Assembly: GCA_036375695.1 (NCBI GenBank)
Contig: DASVBU010000036.1
Span: 10,812-74,811 of the forward strand
Direction: 5' to 3'
Length of the DNA: 64,000 nucleotides
Origin: ZC4RG35 sp036375695
GTDB lineage: Bacteria; Actinomycetota; Acidimicrobiia; Spongiisociales; ZC4RG35
In this document: one piece after another, positions 33,998-42,256 of the stretch
Layout: every line of letters begins with the position of its first letter
How positions within the stretch are numbered: position 1 is the stretch's first letter
The notes under the pieces: generated by a model
Databases searched by the model: none
What the model was told of the DNA's origin: nothing
Seen by the model: only the letters and a program-made list of their open reading frames with translations
Position numbers and translations under genes: made by a program

Positions 33998-34501
33998 ATG
34001 ACAGGCGCATTGGTGTTGAACGCCAGCTACGAGCCGCTCTCCGTCGTCAATGTGCGACGGGCGATCGTCCTCGTCCTCTCGGAGAAGGCCACCGTCGTGG
34101 TGCCACGGTCCGAGACCTGGGCGTCGGAGCGCCTGTCCGTCCAGGTGCCGTCCGTGGTCAAGCTCAACCGATACGTCAAGGTCCCGTACCGGCACAGCGT
34201 CCCGGTGACGAGACGCGCCGTGTTCGGCCGTGACGGCCATCGTTGCCAGTACTGCGGTGGGCCGGCAGAGTCGATCGACCACGTGACCCCGCGCTCCCGG
34301 GGTGGCGCCCACAGTTGGGACAACGTCGTAGCCGCCTGCCGCGCCTGCAATCTGCGCAAGGGCAACCGCACACCGGGGGAGGTGGGGCTGGTGCTGCGCG
34401 CCAAACCAGCCCCGCCACGACGTTTCGCCTGGATCTACGCCGCCACCGGTTTCCAGGTCGACCCCGACTGGACCCCGTTCCTGCTGCCGGAATCGGCATG
34501 A
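33998..34501 (+). CDS. HNH endonuclease-domain protein
   Basis: A 167-residue protein. The N-terminal LVLNASYEPLSVVNVRRAI is characteristic of a widespread bacterial HNH group. The HNH core is CQYCGGPAESIDHVTPRSRG followed by SWDNVVAACRACNLRKGNRTP: two CxxC zinc pairs, the catalytic DH and the N of HNH. The group is found in non-mobile chromosomal contexts and its target is unknown. A TACGCT -10-like hexamer is at 33969-33974. The next 284 bases (34502-34785) hold a small hairpin (GGCCGG-CATGG-CCGGCC, 34507-34523) and the mraZ promoter, but no gene that I can support. Confidence 0.85.
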   Translation: MTGALVLNASYEPLSVVNVRRAIVLVLSEKATVVVPRSETWASERLSVQVPSVVKLNRYVKVPYRHSVPVTRRAVFGRDGHRCQYCGGPAESIDHVTPRSRGGAHSWDNVVAACRACNLRKGNRTPGEVGLVLRAKPAPPRRFAWIYAATGFQVDPDWTPFLLPESA

Positions 34502-34710
34502 ACCACGGCCGGCATGGCCGGCCGCGTACTCCTTAACCCTTACCCCGACTGCCGTGTCGGCGGAGCGGCGACGCCTCGAAGGGGTGGTTCCCACCAGGCA
34601 ATGAGTGAGCGAGGTCCGCACCCGGACCTCTCCCGTCCTCACCCGTCCACATCTGCTCGAACCCGTGGTGCCCCATGGTGGGAGCGCGGGTGGCGTGGTG
34701 GGGGAAAGGG

Positions 34711-34739
34711 TTGACAAGTGGGGCGAAGTGGGGCATAGT
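34711..34739 (+). promoter_or_regulatory. Main promoter of the dcw cluster (mraZ promoter)
   Basis: TTGACA (34711-34716), a 17-base spacer and CATAGT (34734-34739). This is the best sigma-70-type promoter in the window and the only one before the roughly 16-kb run of overlapping division genes until the ftsZ promoter. Confidence 0.8.
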
Positions 34740-34743
34740 GGCG
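34719..34743 (+). promoter_or_regulatory. MraZ operator: three TGGGG-type boxes at 10-base period
   Basis: TGGGG at 34719, TGGGG at 34729 and TGGCG at 34739, each five bases apart from the next. This matches the direct-repeat TGGGN operator known for MraZ. Box 1 follows the -35 element, box 2 ends at the -10 and box 3 overlaps its last base, so bound MraZ would block RNA polymerase: autorepression. Confidence 0.8.
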
Positions 34744-34785
34744 CAATCTCCTGAGGGAGTGGACAGTGAGGACGGACGGACGGCA

Positions 34786-35199
34786 GTGTTTCTCGGCGAG
34801 TATTTCCACACGCTGGACGAGAAGGGGAGGGTGGTTCTGCCCTCGCCCTTTCGTCGTCAGCTCGCCGAAGGCTGTGTCGTGGCCAAGGGCAGGGACGGGC
34901 AGTTGATGATCCATCGCACCGAGGACTTCGCCCGCATGGCCCAGGACGTCGTCGCCGGTCCTCAGAACCGTCGCAACCGAATGCTCGCCCGGACGATGTT
35001 CGCCGGGGCCGATCAGCAGGACCTGGACAAGTCCGGTCGTCTCCTGGTCAAGCCCGACCTGCGGACCTTCGCCGGCTTCGAGCCCGGGAGCGAGATCGTG
35101 GTGATCGGCGTCTTCGACCACATCGAGTTGTGGGAGAAGGACCGGTACCTCGAGGACCGAGCCGCCGGTGATCAGACCTATGTCGACGAGGACGAGTGA
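34786..35199 (+). CDS. mraZ: MraZ, transcriptional regulator of the division cluster
   Basis: A 137-residue protein of two SpoVT/AbrB-like halves: FLGEYFHTLDEKGRVVLPSPFR and FAGADQQDLDKSGRLLVKPDLR each contain the DxxGR core. It binds TGGGN repeats upstream of its own gene and represses the cluster. GTG at 34786 was chosen because family members begin directly with MFLG; an in-frame GTG nine codons upstream overlaps the GAGGGAG sequence, and a GTG at 34766 is out of frame. Confidence 0.92.
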   Translation: MFLGEYFHTLDEKGRVVLPSPFRRQLAEGCVVAKGRDGQLMIHRTEDFARMAQDVVAGPQNRRNRMLARTMFAGADQQDLDKSGRLLVKPDLRTFAGFEPGSEIVVIGVFDHIELWEKDRYLEDRAAGDQTYVDEDE

Positions 35200-35222
35200 G
35201 CAGATGTGGGCTTGGCCCATCG

Positions 35223-35296
35223 CCAGCCCCCCGGAACCAATTGGAACGCCCCTGACTCCGCCCGCTTTCAGTTGGTACCAGCGCCCGGGGGGCTGG
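35223..35296 (+). promoter_or_regulatory. Long hairpin covering the rsmH ribosome-binding region
   Basis: CCAGCCCCCCGG (35223-35234) pairs perfectly over 12 bases with CCGGGGGGCTGG (35285-35296), which ends two bases before the rsmH ATG at 35299. Inside, GGAACCAA and TTGGTACC extend the pairing imperfectly. The only G-rich ribosome-binding candidate of rsmH is in the right arm, so the structure should limit translation unless opened. Confidence 0.6.
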
Positions 35297-35298
35297 CC

Positions 35299-36231
35299 AT
35301 GGCCCAGGACCCACCAAGTGAATACCACCGTCCGGTGCTCGTCGACGAGGTGGTCGAGTTGATCGCCCCGACGATGCCCGGTGTCGTGGTCGACGCCACC
35401 TTCGGAGGTGGCGGTCACACGCGTCGCATCCTCTCCGAGCTCGGCGACCGGGTGCGGGTCGTGGCCATCGATCGCGACCCCGCCGCGGTGGCTCGGGCCC
35501 GTGAACTGGGTGTGGACGCCGTGCAGGGCAACTTCGGTGACCTGGCGCAATTGGTGGCTACCGTCACCGATCAGGCGCCGGCCGCGGTCCTCTTCGACTT
35601 CGGGGTCTCGTCCCACCAGGTGGACACCCCGGAGCGTGGCTTCTCCTATCGGCACGACGGGCCGCTGGACATGCGGATGGGCCCGGACGCCCCCCACACC
35701 GCCGCGGAGATCGTCAACGAGTGGCCCGAGGCCGAGATCGCCCGGATCATTCGCCGCTATGGCGAGGAGCCCCAGGCGAACCGGATCGCTGCCGCCATCG
35801 TCGCCAATCGACCTTTCGAGACCACAGGCCAGCTGTCCACCGTCATCGCCGCGGCCTTGCCCCCGCGCCGGGCAGGTCACCCTGCCCGGCGCACGTTCCA
35901 GGCGCTTCGCATCGTGGTCAACGGCGAGATCGACGCTGTGGAGGCCGGCCTCGACCAGGCCATCGACATGGTTCGCCCGGGCGGTCGGGTCGTCGCCATC
36001 TCGTACCACTCCCTCGAGGACCGGGTGGTGAAGCAGCGTTTCGCTCGCGGTGCCACCGGGTGTGTCTGCCCGCCGGGTCTGCCGGTCTGCGCCTGCGGAC
36101 GGGCGGCCGAGCTTCGGGTTCTCACCCGCAAACCGGTCCGGCCGTCTCCCGACGAGGTGGCCATGAACCGGCGGGCCCGCTCGGCCGTGCTCCGTGCAGC
36201 CGAGAAGATCGCGGAGAAGGTGGCGGCATGA
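35299..36231 (+). CDS. rsmH: 16S rRNA (cytosine(1402)-N4)-methyltransferase RsmH
   Basis: A 310-residue methyltransferase (MraW). It opens with EYHRPVLVDEVVELI, has the SAM-binding VVDATFGGGGHTRRIL, DFGVSSHQVDTPERGFSYRHDG (key residues DFGVSS) and ISYHSLEDRVVKQRF. It methylates N4 of C1402 in 16S rRNA using S-adenosylmethionine. An upstream in-frame extension would run through the hairpin and lacks family homology, so ATG 35299 is preferred. The stop overlaps ftsL as ATGA. Confidence 0.94.
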   Translation: MAQDPPSEYHRPVLVDEVVELIAPTMPGVVVDATFGGGGHTRRILSELGDRVRVVAIDRDPAAVARARELGVDAVQGNFGDLAQLVATVTDQAPAAVLFDFGVSSHQVDTPERGFSYRHDGPLDMRMGPDAPHTAAEIVNEWPEAEIARIIRRYGEEPQANRIAAAIVANRPFETTGQLSTVIAAALPPRRAGHPARRTFQALRIVVNGEIDAVEAGLDQAIDMVRPGGRVVAISYHSLEDRVVKQRFARGATGCVCPPGLPVCACGRAAELRVLTRKPVRPSPDEVAMNRRARSAVLRAAEKIAEKVAA

Positions 36232-36614
36232 CCGCGGTCGCCAACCCTCGCCCCCGTGCCAACCAGAGCATCCGCGTGGTGCGCGGGACGAAGCTGCGCC
36301 GCCCCGCAGTCGGCCCGTGGGTGATCGTGGCGATCATCGCCATCAGCGGCTTCCTGGGCCTGGGCTTCGCCCAGACCAGTCTCGACCGCGCCGCCTTCGA
36401 GCTGGCGGAGCTGGAGAAGGCGATCGATCAGGCGGAGGCCCACAATCTCGATTTGAAGCTGGAGATCGCCCGGTTGGAGAACCCCGCCCGGATCGCGCCA
36501 CTCGCCGAGGAGATGGGGCTCGTCCTGCCCGACGTGACCAAGCAGCTCCTCGTCGACCTCGATCAGGAGCTCCCGGTGTTCGCGGAGGCGGACAAAGGAG
36601 AGAGCAACCAATGA
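36228..36614 (+). CDS. ftsL: FtsL-like septum-formation protein
   Basis: A 128-residue bitopic protein: a basic cytoplasmic N-terminus, one membrane helix (about residues 31-49, WVIVAIIAISGFLGLGF) and an external leucine-heptad coiled coil (LAELEKAIDQAEAHNLDLKL) followed by ARIAPLAEEMGLVLP. It is FtsL by topology and by position between rsmH and ftsI. FtsL recruits and activates the FtsW-FtsI pair with a DivIC-type partner. It overlaps rsmH by 4 bases, and a small frame begins in its stop. Confidence 0.8.
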   Translation: MTAVANPRPRANQSIRVVRGTKLRRPAVGPWVIVAIIAISGFLGLGFAQTSLDRAAFELAELEKAIDQAEAHNLDLKLEIARLENPARIAPLAEEMGLVLPDVTKQLLVDLDQELPVFAEADKGESNQ

Positions 36615-36703
36615 GCACCCGAGTTCGCGCTGGTTTCGGGCTGCCTGAAGGGGCCTTGCCCCTCCGGGAGTTCAGCCGGAGGGACGAAGGCCGTGGCTTC
36701 TGA
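36611..36703 (+). CDS. Possible 30-residue leader peptide between ftsL and ftsI
   Basis: ATG at 36611 overlaps the ftsL stop as ATGA and is preceded at the right distance by AAAGGAG, one of the best Shine-Dalgarno sequences in the cluster. It encodes 30 residues, mostly basic and acidic, with no recognisable motif, and ends at 36703, eleven bases inside ftsI. Ribosomes reading it would pass through two hairpins, the second of which contains the ftsI ribosome-binding site. Coding status is unproven; a coupling role is inferred. Confidence 0.45.
   Translation: MSTRVRAGFGLPEGALPLREFSRRDEGRGF
36649..36681 (+). promoter_or_regulatory. Two adjacent hairpins ahead of ftsI; the second holds its ribosome-binding site
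   Basis: AGGGGC/GCCCCT (36649-36654 with 36658-36663, loop CTT) and CTCCGG/CCGGAG (36662-36667 with 36676-36681, 8-base loop). The GGAGGG site of ftsI begins in the right arm of the second. The two stems share bases 36662-36663, so they compete slightly. Confidence 0.5.
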
Positions 36704-38456
36704 CCCGAAGACCAGGAACGCCAAGATCCGGCTCGCCGTCGTCGGCGTCTTCGTCGTGCTGGCGTGGCTCGGGATGGGCTACCGGCTCTTCCACATCCAG
36801 GTACTGGCCGCGCCGCAGCTCGCCGCCGAGGGTCTGGAACAGCGTCTGGTGGAGAGGGACCTGGCGCCACAGCGGGGGAAGATCTTCGACCGCAACGGCG
36901 AGGTCCTGGCCCTCACGGTCGACTCACAGAGCCTCTTTGCCGTGCCCGAGCAGCTCGAGGAGCCGCTCTGGGTGGCCCAGCAGATCGGCGGTCTGCTGGG
37001 TGTCGACACGGATGCCCTCTACGAGCGGCTGACCTCGGGCTCCAACTTCGTCTACATCAAGCGCCAGGTGGACAAGGACACGGCGCAGCAGATCCTGGAT
37101 CTCGACGTGCCCGGGGTCTACGCCCACCCCGAGCCCACCCGTGTCTATCCCGCCGGGGCGACGGCTGCCCATGTCACGGGTTTCGTGGACATCGACGGCG
37201 TCGGCCGGGAGGGCCTGGAGCTGGTCTACAACGACGCCCTCACGGGCATACCGGGCAAGGCGGTCTTCGAGCGCGGACTCGACGGGACGCCGATCCTCCA
37301 GGGCATCTCCGACATCGTCCCCGCCACCCCCGGTGTCGACCTCCACACCACCATCGATCTGCCCCTGCAGTTCCAGGCCCAGAAGGCCTGTCTGGAAGCG
37401 GTCGACCGTACCAAGGCCGACGCCTGCTGGGTGGTCGCCATCCATGTCGAGACCGGCGAGATCCTGGCGATGACCGGTGCGCCGGTCTTCGATCCGCTCA
37501 CCCGTCAGACCATGGACCCGGCGTGCGAGGATGCTGAGGACCCCCTCGCCTGCCGGGCCTTCCGCAACTTCGTCGTGCGCGGGATCTACGAGCCCGGGTC
37601 CACCCAGAAGCTGATCACCGTGGCCGCCGCCCTGGAGGAGGGCGAGGTCCAGATCGGGACGATCGTCGAGGACGTCTCCGACGAGCTGGAGCTGAAGCCG
37701 GGCGCATGCCAGGACGAGGACGACGACCTCTACGGCTGCTACCGCGACTTCAGCGAGCACGAGACCATGGACATGACCGTGGCCGACATCTTCGCCCAGT
37801 CCTCGAACATCGGGACGATCAGGATCGGTGAGAAGCTCGGCCAGCGCCGGCTGGTCCAGTACATCGAGGCGTTCGGGCTCGGGTCCCGCACGGGGGTCGA
37901 CTACACCGCCGAAGCCGCGGGGTTGCTCAACTTCGAGGCCGGCTGTGACATCTGCTGGGCGTCGGCTTCCATCGGCTACTCGGTGGCGGTGACCCCGCTG
38001 CAGATGGCCGCCGCATACGCCGCCGTCGGGAACGATGGCATGTGGATCACGCCACACCTCGTGGCCGCCCAATCCAATGTGGACGGCGACATCGAGGAGG
38101 CCGCCGTGGAGACCCGCCAGGTCGTGTCGCCCACGACCGCGCGCCTGATGCGCGAGCTCCTCGCCAGGGCGGTGGACGAGGGGACGGGTGTCCAGGGATC
38201 GGTCGAGAATTATCGGGTGGGGGGGAAGACCGGGACCGCCAACAAGCTCGGCCCCGATGGCAAATACACGGACGAGACCCGTGCGTCCTTCGTGGGGATG
38301 GCCCCGATCTCCGACCCCAAGGTCGTGGTGGCCGTGGTGATCGACAACCCGTCCCGCGAGTACCGCACCGGCGGGCTCGCCGCCGCTCCGGTCTTCGCCC
38401 AGGTGATGGAGCAGGCGCTCCATCGCCTCGCGGTCACCCCCGATCATGGCGGGTAG
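36693..38456 (+). CDS. ftsI: FtsI/PBP3, septal peptidoglycan transpeptidase
   Basis: A 587-residue class B penicillin-binding protein: a cytoplasmic tail, a membrane helix (about 12-32), a pedestal domain (RGKIFDRNGEVLA) and a transpeptidase domain. The active site shows SxxK as STQK (S303, K306), SxN as SSN (370-372) and KTG (512-514). It cross-links septal murein with FtsW. Four close cysteine pairs occur in the external domain (233/245, 278/287, 339/349, 418/421), which is unusual. The start is GTG with GGAGGG ten bases upstream. The 3' end overlaps murE by 11 bases. A PASTA domain is absent. Confidence 0.94.
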   Translation: MASDPKTRNAKIRLAVVGVFVVLAWLGMGYRLFHIQVLAAPQLAAEGLEQRLVERDLAPQRGKIFDRNGEVLALTVDSQSLFAVPEQLEEPLWVAQQIGGLLGVDTDALYERLTSGSNFVYIKRQVDKDTAQQILDLDVPGVYAHPEPTRVYPAGATAAHVTGFVDIDGVGREGLELVYNDALTGIPGKAVFERGLDGTPILQGISDIVPATPGVDLHTTIDLPLQFQAQKACLEAVDRTKADACWVVAIHVETGEILAMTGAPVFDPLTRQTMDPACEDAEDPLACRAFRNFVVRGIYEPGSTQKLITVAAALEEGEVQIGTIVEDVSDELELKPGACQDEDDDLYGCYRDFSEHETMDMTVADIFAQSSNIGTIRIGEKLGQRRLVQYIEAFGLGSRTGVDYTAEAAGLLNFEAGCDICWASASIGYSVAVTPLQMAAAYAAVGNDGMWITPHLVAAQSNVDGDIEEAAVETRQVVSPTTARLMRELLARAVDEGTGVQGSVENYRVGGKTGTANKLGPDGKYTDETRASFVGMAPISDPKVVVAVVIDNPSREYRTGGLAAAPVFAQVMEQALHRLAVTPDHGG

Positions 38457-39930
38457 GAGAGTCGGGGATCTGGCCCGGGCGGTCGAGGGGACACTCCAGG
38501 GAGACCCGGACGTGACCGTGACCGACGTGGTCCACGACACCCGGGAAGCAGGGCCCGGAAAGCTGTTCGCCGCCCTCGTCGGGTCCAGGGTGGACGGTCA
38601 TGACCTCATTCCCACCGCGGTCGATGCCGGCGCCCCGGCGGTCTGCGTATCCCGCCCGGTCGACACCCATGTCCCGGTGATCCGGGTCGCCGACACGCGG
38701 CAGGCGCTCGGACCGTTGGCCGCCGAGGTCCATGGCCACCCCTCGCGCGACCTGGCAGTGGTCGGTGTGACCGGGACCAACGGCAAGACCACCGTGACCC
38801 ACTACGTGGAGGCCATGGCCCGGGCGAGTGGTTGGACCCCCGGCATAGTCGGGACCATCGGGGCGAGGGTTGCGGGCGAGCACGTCGAGTTGGGGCACAC
38901 GACACCCGAGGCAACGACCTTCCAGCGCCTTCTCGCCACCATGCGCGAACGGGGGTGCCGACTGGTGGCGGCCGAGGTCTCCTCGCACGCGCTCGTGATG
39001 GGTCGTGTCCGGGCGACCCGTTTCGAGGTGGCCGCCTTCACCAATCTCTCCCAGGACCATCTCGACTTCCACGGGGACATGGCCACCTACCTGGCTGCCA
39101 AGGAGAGCCTCTTCACGGACTACGAGGTGGGTACGGCGGTGATCAACATCGACGACCCGGCCGGTGCCGGGATCGCGTCGCGTATCGGCCTCACCACGGT
39201 GCGTGTGGGCCAGGGTGGCGATGCGCGTGCCGAAGACGTCTCCCTCGGACCGACCGGGGCCGACTTCCGCCTGGTGACTCCCTGGGGCACCGCAGACGTG
39301 ACCGTGCCCGTGTGGGGGCGGTTCAACGTCGACAACGTGGTGATGGCGGCGGTCTGCAGCCTCGCCTCGGGAATCACGTTCCAGGACGTGGTCGCCGCAA
39401 TGGCCGACCTCCCGGTGGTCCCGGGCAGGTTCCAGCAGGTGTCCGGTGACGACCCGGTCGCCGTCTTCGTCGACTACGCCCACACACCGGCCGGGATGAC
39501 CCAGGTCATCGCCACCGCGCGGGAGTTCGCCCGGGGCCGTGTCATCGCCGTCGGGGGTGCCGGGGGCGACCGCGATCGGGAGAAGCGTCCGATGATGGGG
39601 CTGGCGCTGGCCGAGGCCGATCTCGCCGTGGTGACGAGCGACAACCCTCGCTCTGAGGACCCGGGAGCGATCGTCACCGAGGTGGCAGCCGGCATCCCGG
39701 AGGGCGCCCGATTCGTCACGGTGGTGGACCGGGAGGAGGCCATCCGGCTCGCCCTTGCCGAAGCCCGACCCGGTGATGTCGTCCTGGTCCTCGGGCGGGG
39801 CCACGAGCCGTATCAGCAGTTCGCCGATCACAGGGTCGAATTCGACGACCGCGCCGTGGTCACCAGGATCCTCGCCGAACTGCGGCGCGAATCCGGATAC
39901 GGCCGCGGAACGGGGAGGATTACCCGGTGA
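38446..39930 (+). CDS. murE: UDP-MurNAc-tripeptide ligase MurE
   Basis: A 494-residue ATP-dependent Mur ligase. It has P-loop VGVTGTNGKTTVTHYVE, the H/D segment LGHTTPEATTFQRLL, and the third-residue selectivity motif SDNPRSEDP. DNPR in this position is the signature of meso-diaminopimelate-adding MurE. The carbamylated-lysine segment is present (YLAAKESLF). It adds the third amino acid of the stem peptide in the cytoplasm. The ATG overlaps the end of ftsI by 11 bases; its stop overlaps mraY as GTGA, so no murF lies between. Confidence 0.94.
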   Translation: MAGRRVGDLARAVEGTLQGDPDVTVTDVVHDTREAGPGKLFAALVGSRVDGHDLIPTAVDAGAPAVCVSRPVDTHVPVIRVADTRQALGPLAAEVHGHPSRDLAVVGVTGTNGKTTVTHYVEAMARASGWTPGIVGTIGARVAGEHVELGHTTPEATTFQRLLATMRERGCRLVAAEVSSHALVMGRVRATRFEVAAFTNLSQDHLDFHGDMATYLAAKESLFTDYEVGTAVINIDDPAGAGIASRIGLTTVRVGQGGDARAEDVSLGPTGADFRLVTPWGTADVTVPVWGRFNVDNVVMAAVCSLASGITFQDVVAAMADLPVVPGRFQQVSGDDPVAVFVDYAHTPAGMTQVIATAREFARGRVIAVGGAGGDRDREKRPMMGLALAEADLAVVTSDNPRSEDPGAIVTEVAAGIPEGARFVTVVDREEAIRLALAEARPGDVVLVLGRGHEPYQQFADHRVEFDDRAVVTRILAELRRESGYGRGTGRITR

Positions 39931-40964
39931 TTCCGCTGCTCGTCTCGGCTGCGGTGGCGCTTGTCGTATCCATCTTCGGGACACCCTGGGTGATCCGCGT
40001 CATGGAACGACGCCGCATCGGCCAGTTCGTCCAGGAAGAGCTCGCCAACCATGCCCACAAGCAGGGCGTGCCCACGATGGGGGGTCTGGTCTTCGTCTCC
40101 GCCACCGTGATCGGCTACTTCCTCTCCCACGTCAGGATCAGCGCCGGCGGGGTGCAGATCCAGTCGCCGCGGCCGGGAGGGCTGCTCTGTGTCCTCGCGC
40201 TGGTCGGCATGGCGGTGGTCGGCTTCTGCGACGACTGGATCAAGTACACGAGGAAGCGCAGCCTCGGGCTCTCCAAGTCGGCCAAGTTCGGCGGCCAACT
40301 GGTCGTGGCGGTCCTCTTCGCCATGGGTGCGAGCCAGGCGGGTGTGGTCACCCAGATCTCGTTCGTCAGGCCGCTCGGCATCGACCTCGGCGTGCTCTTC
40401 GTGGTCTGGGTGCTCTTGATGATGACCGGCTTCGCCAACGCCGTGAACCTGGCCGACGGGATGGATGGGCTCGCCGGGGGATCGTCGGCCCTGGTGGTGG
40501 CCTCCTACACGGTCATCGCCTTCTGGCAGTTCCGTAACCCGACCCACTACGACGCGGTCGACCCGCTCGAACTGGCCATCATCTCGGCGGGGATGTTCGC
40601 CGCACTGCTCGGGTTCCTCTGGTGGAACGCCCACCCGGCCAAGATCATCATGGGTGACGTCGGCTCCCAGGGGATCGGGGGCCTCCTCGCCGCCCTGGCC
40701 ATCCTCACCAACACCCACTTGCTCCTGTTCGTGATCGGCGCGATCTTCGTGGCCGAGACCGCGTCGGTGATCCTCCAGGTCGCCAGCTTCCGCCTCCTCG
40801 GACGCCGCATCTTCCGGATGGCGCCGCTCCACTTCCACTTCGACCTCGGGGGATGGGCGGAGACAACGACCGTGATCAGGTTCTGGATCCTCACCGGCAT
40901 CGGTGTGGCGCTCGGCCTCGGCCTCTTCTATGGCGACTTCCTCCGGCTGGAGGGCCTGCTGTGA
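39927..40964 (+). CDS. mraY: Phospho-MurNAc-pentapeptide transferase MraY
   Basis: A 345-residue enzyme with ten membrane helices. The catalytic DDxxK is in GFCDDWIKYTRKR, the NLADGMDGLAGG loop is intact, the MGDVGSQGIGG loop is a slight variant of the usual MGDVGSLALGG, and the H-rich loop reads APLHFHFDLGG. It makes lipid I from UDP-MurNAc-pentapeptide and undecaprenyl phosphate. The GTG start overlaps murE, and the stop overlaps murD as GTGA. Confidence 0.95.
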   Translation: MIPLLVSAAVALVVSIFGTPWVIRVMERRRIGQFVQEELANHAHKQGVPTMGGLVFVSATVIGYFLSHVRISAGGVQIQSPRPGGLLCVLALVGMAVVGFCDDWIKYTRKRSLGLSKSAKFGGQLVVAVLFAMGASQAGVVTQISFVRPLGIDLGVLFVVWVLLMMTGFANAVNLADGMDGLAGGSSALVVASYTVIAFWQFRNPTHYDAVDPLELAIISAGMFAALLGFLWWNAHPAKIIMGDVGSQGIGGLLAALAILTNTHLLLFVIGAIFVAETASVILQVASFRLLGRRIFRMAPLHFHFDLGGWAETTTVIRFWILTGIGVALGLGLFYGDFLRLEGLL

Positions 40965-42256
40965 CCCATGCCCTCGTCCTCGGGGCCGGGGTTTCGGGGA
41001 TGGCGGTGGCCAGGCTGGCGCGGGAGCTCGGCTACGGCGTCACCATCTACGACTCCAAGCCGACGATCGAGCCCCTCCTCGCCGGGTTCGGCGCGGTCAC
41101 CGGGCAATGGGACCACCTCATCCTCCGCGACGCCGACATGGTGATCGCCAGCCCCGGGTTCCCGGAGCGGTCGACTCCGATCCTCGACGCGTTCGAGGCC
41201 GGGATCCCGATCGTGGGGGAGATCGAGTTCGCCTGGCACCACATCGAGTGCCCGATCGTCGCCATCACCGGGACCAACGGGAAGACCACCGTCACCGAGG
41301 CAACCTCGGCCATGCTCCGGGCATCCGGAATCGATGCTCCCACGGCGGGGAACATCGGGACGCCCCTGTCCGATTTCGTCGGGGTCACCCACGAGGTCCT
41401 CGTGGTGGAGGTCTCCAGCTTCCAACTCCGCTTCGCCGAGACCTTCCACCCCATGGCCGCGGCGCTGACCAACGTGGCCGAGGATCACCTCGACTGGCAC
41501 AGTTCCCTCCACTCGTACCGCGAGTCCAAGGCGAGGATCTTCGCCAACCAGGGGCCCGACGACCTGCTGGTGTACGACGCCGACGATCCCGGGGCCTCCT
41601 CGCTCGTGGAGCGGGCGCGGGCCGGGCTGTGTCCCCTGAGCGGGACACGCTTCGTCCCCGGCGGGGGTGGCGTGTCCGACGGGGCCGTTCGTGTCATGGA
41701 CGTGGAGATCCCGATCACCACGCTGACCAACGACGACCCCACCCACCTGTTCAACATCGGGTGCTCCGCCGCCCTGGCACGCCGCGCCGGCGCGACGACG
41801 AGCTCCATCCGGGAGGCGGCTGCCGCTTTCACACCGCCCCCACATCGCCGTCAGAGGGTGGGGGAGTGGGGTGGTGTCCTCTGGGTCGACGATTCGAAGG
41901 CCACCAACGTCCACTCCGCGTTGGCGTCCATCCGCAGCTTCGACTCCGTGATCCTCATCGCCGGCGGCCTGGCCAAAGGGATGGACATTTCCCCTTTGGC
42001 GACGGAGCCGGCTGTCAAGATGGCGATCGGGATCGGTGAGGCCGGCCCACAAGTGGTCGAGGCGGCCGGTGATCGCGGACGCCTCGCCGGGACCATGGAG
42101 GTGGCGGTGGAGATGGCAGCGATGGCGGCCGAGCCCGGTGACACCGTTCTGCTGGCACCGGGATGCGCCAGCTTCGACCAGTTCGAGGGGTATGCGGCCC
42201 GCGGGGAAAGGTTCACCCAACTGGCCCGGGAACGCGCTGCGGAGGTTCACACGTGA
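40961..42256 (+). CDS. murD: UDP-MurNAc-alanine:D-glutamate ligase MurD
   Basis: A 431-residue Mur ligase. The N-terminal Rossmann domain (ALVLGAGVSGMAVARLA) binds the UDP part, the P-loop is AITGTNGKTTVTEATS, and the C-terminal domain carries WVDDSKATNVHSALASI and LLAPGCASFDQFEGYAARGE, a segment specific to MurD. It adds D-glutamate to UDP-MurNAc-L-alanine. Both ends overlap neighbours as GTGA. Confidence 0.95.
   Translation: MTHALVLGAGVSGMAVARLARELGYGVTIYDSKPTIEPLLAGFGAVTGQWDHLILRDADMVIASPGFPERSTPILDAFEAGIPIVGEIEFAWHHIECPIVAITGTNGKTTVTEATSAMLRASGIDAPTAGNIGTPLSDFVGVTHEVLVVEVSSFQLRFAETFHPMAAALTNVAEDHLDWHSSLHSYRESKARIFANQGPDDLLVYDADDPGASSLVERARAGLCPLSGTRFVPGGGGVSDGAVRVMDVEIPITTLTNDDPTHLFNIGCSAALARRAGATTSSIREAAAAFTPPPHRRQRVGEWGGVLWVDDSKATNVHSALASIRSFDSVILIAGGLAKGMDISPLATEPAVKMAIGIGEAGPQVVEAAGDRGRLAGTMEVAVEMAAMAAEPGDTVLLAPGCASFDQFEGYAARGERFTQLARERAAEVHT

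Noticed and set aside
34514..34714. 66-codon plus-strand frame before mraZ
   Set aside because: Arginine/proline/glycine-rich composition, no homology pattern, and it overlaps the mraZ promoter.
34766..34906. Alternative GTG start at 34766 near mraZ, well placed after GAGGGAG
   Set aside because: It is out of frame with MraZ and encodes an unconvincing short product; a minor upstream initiation cannot be excluded.
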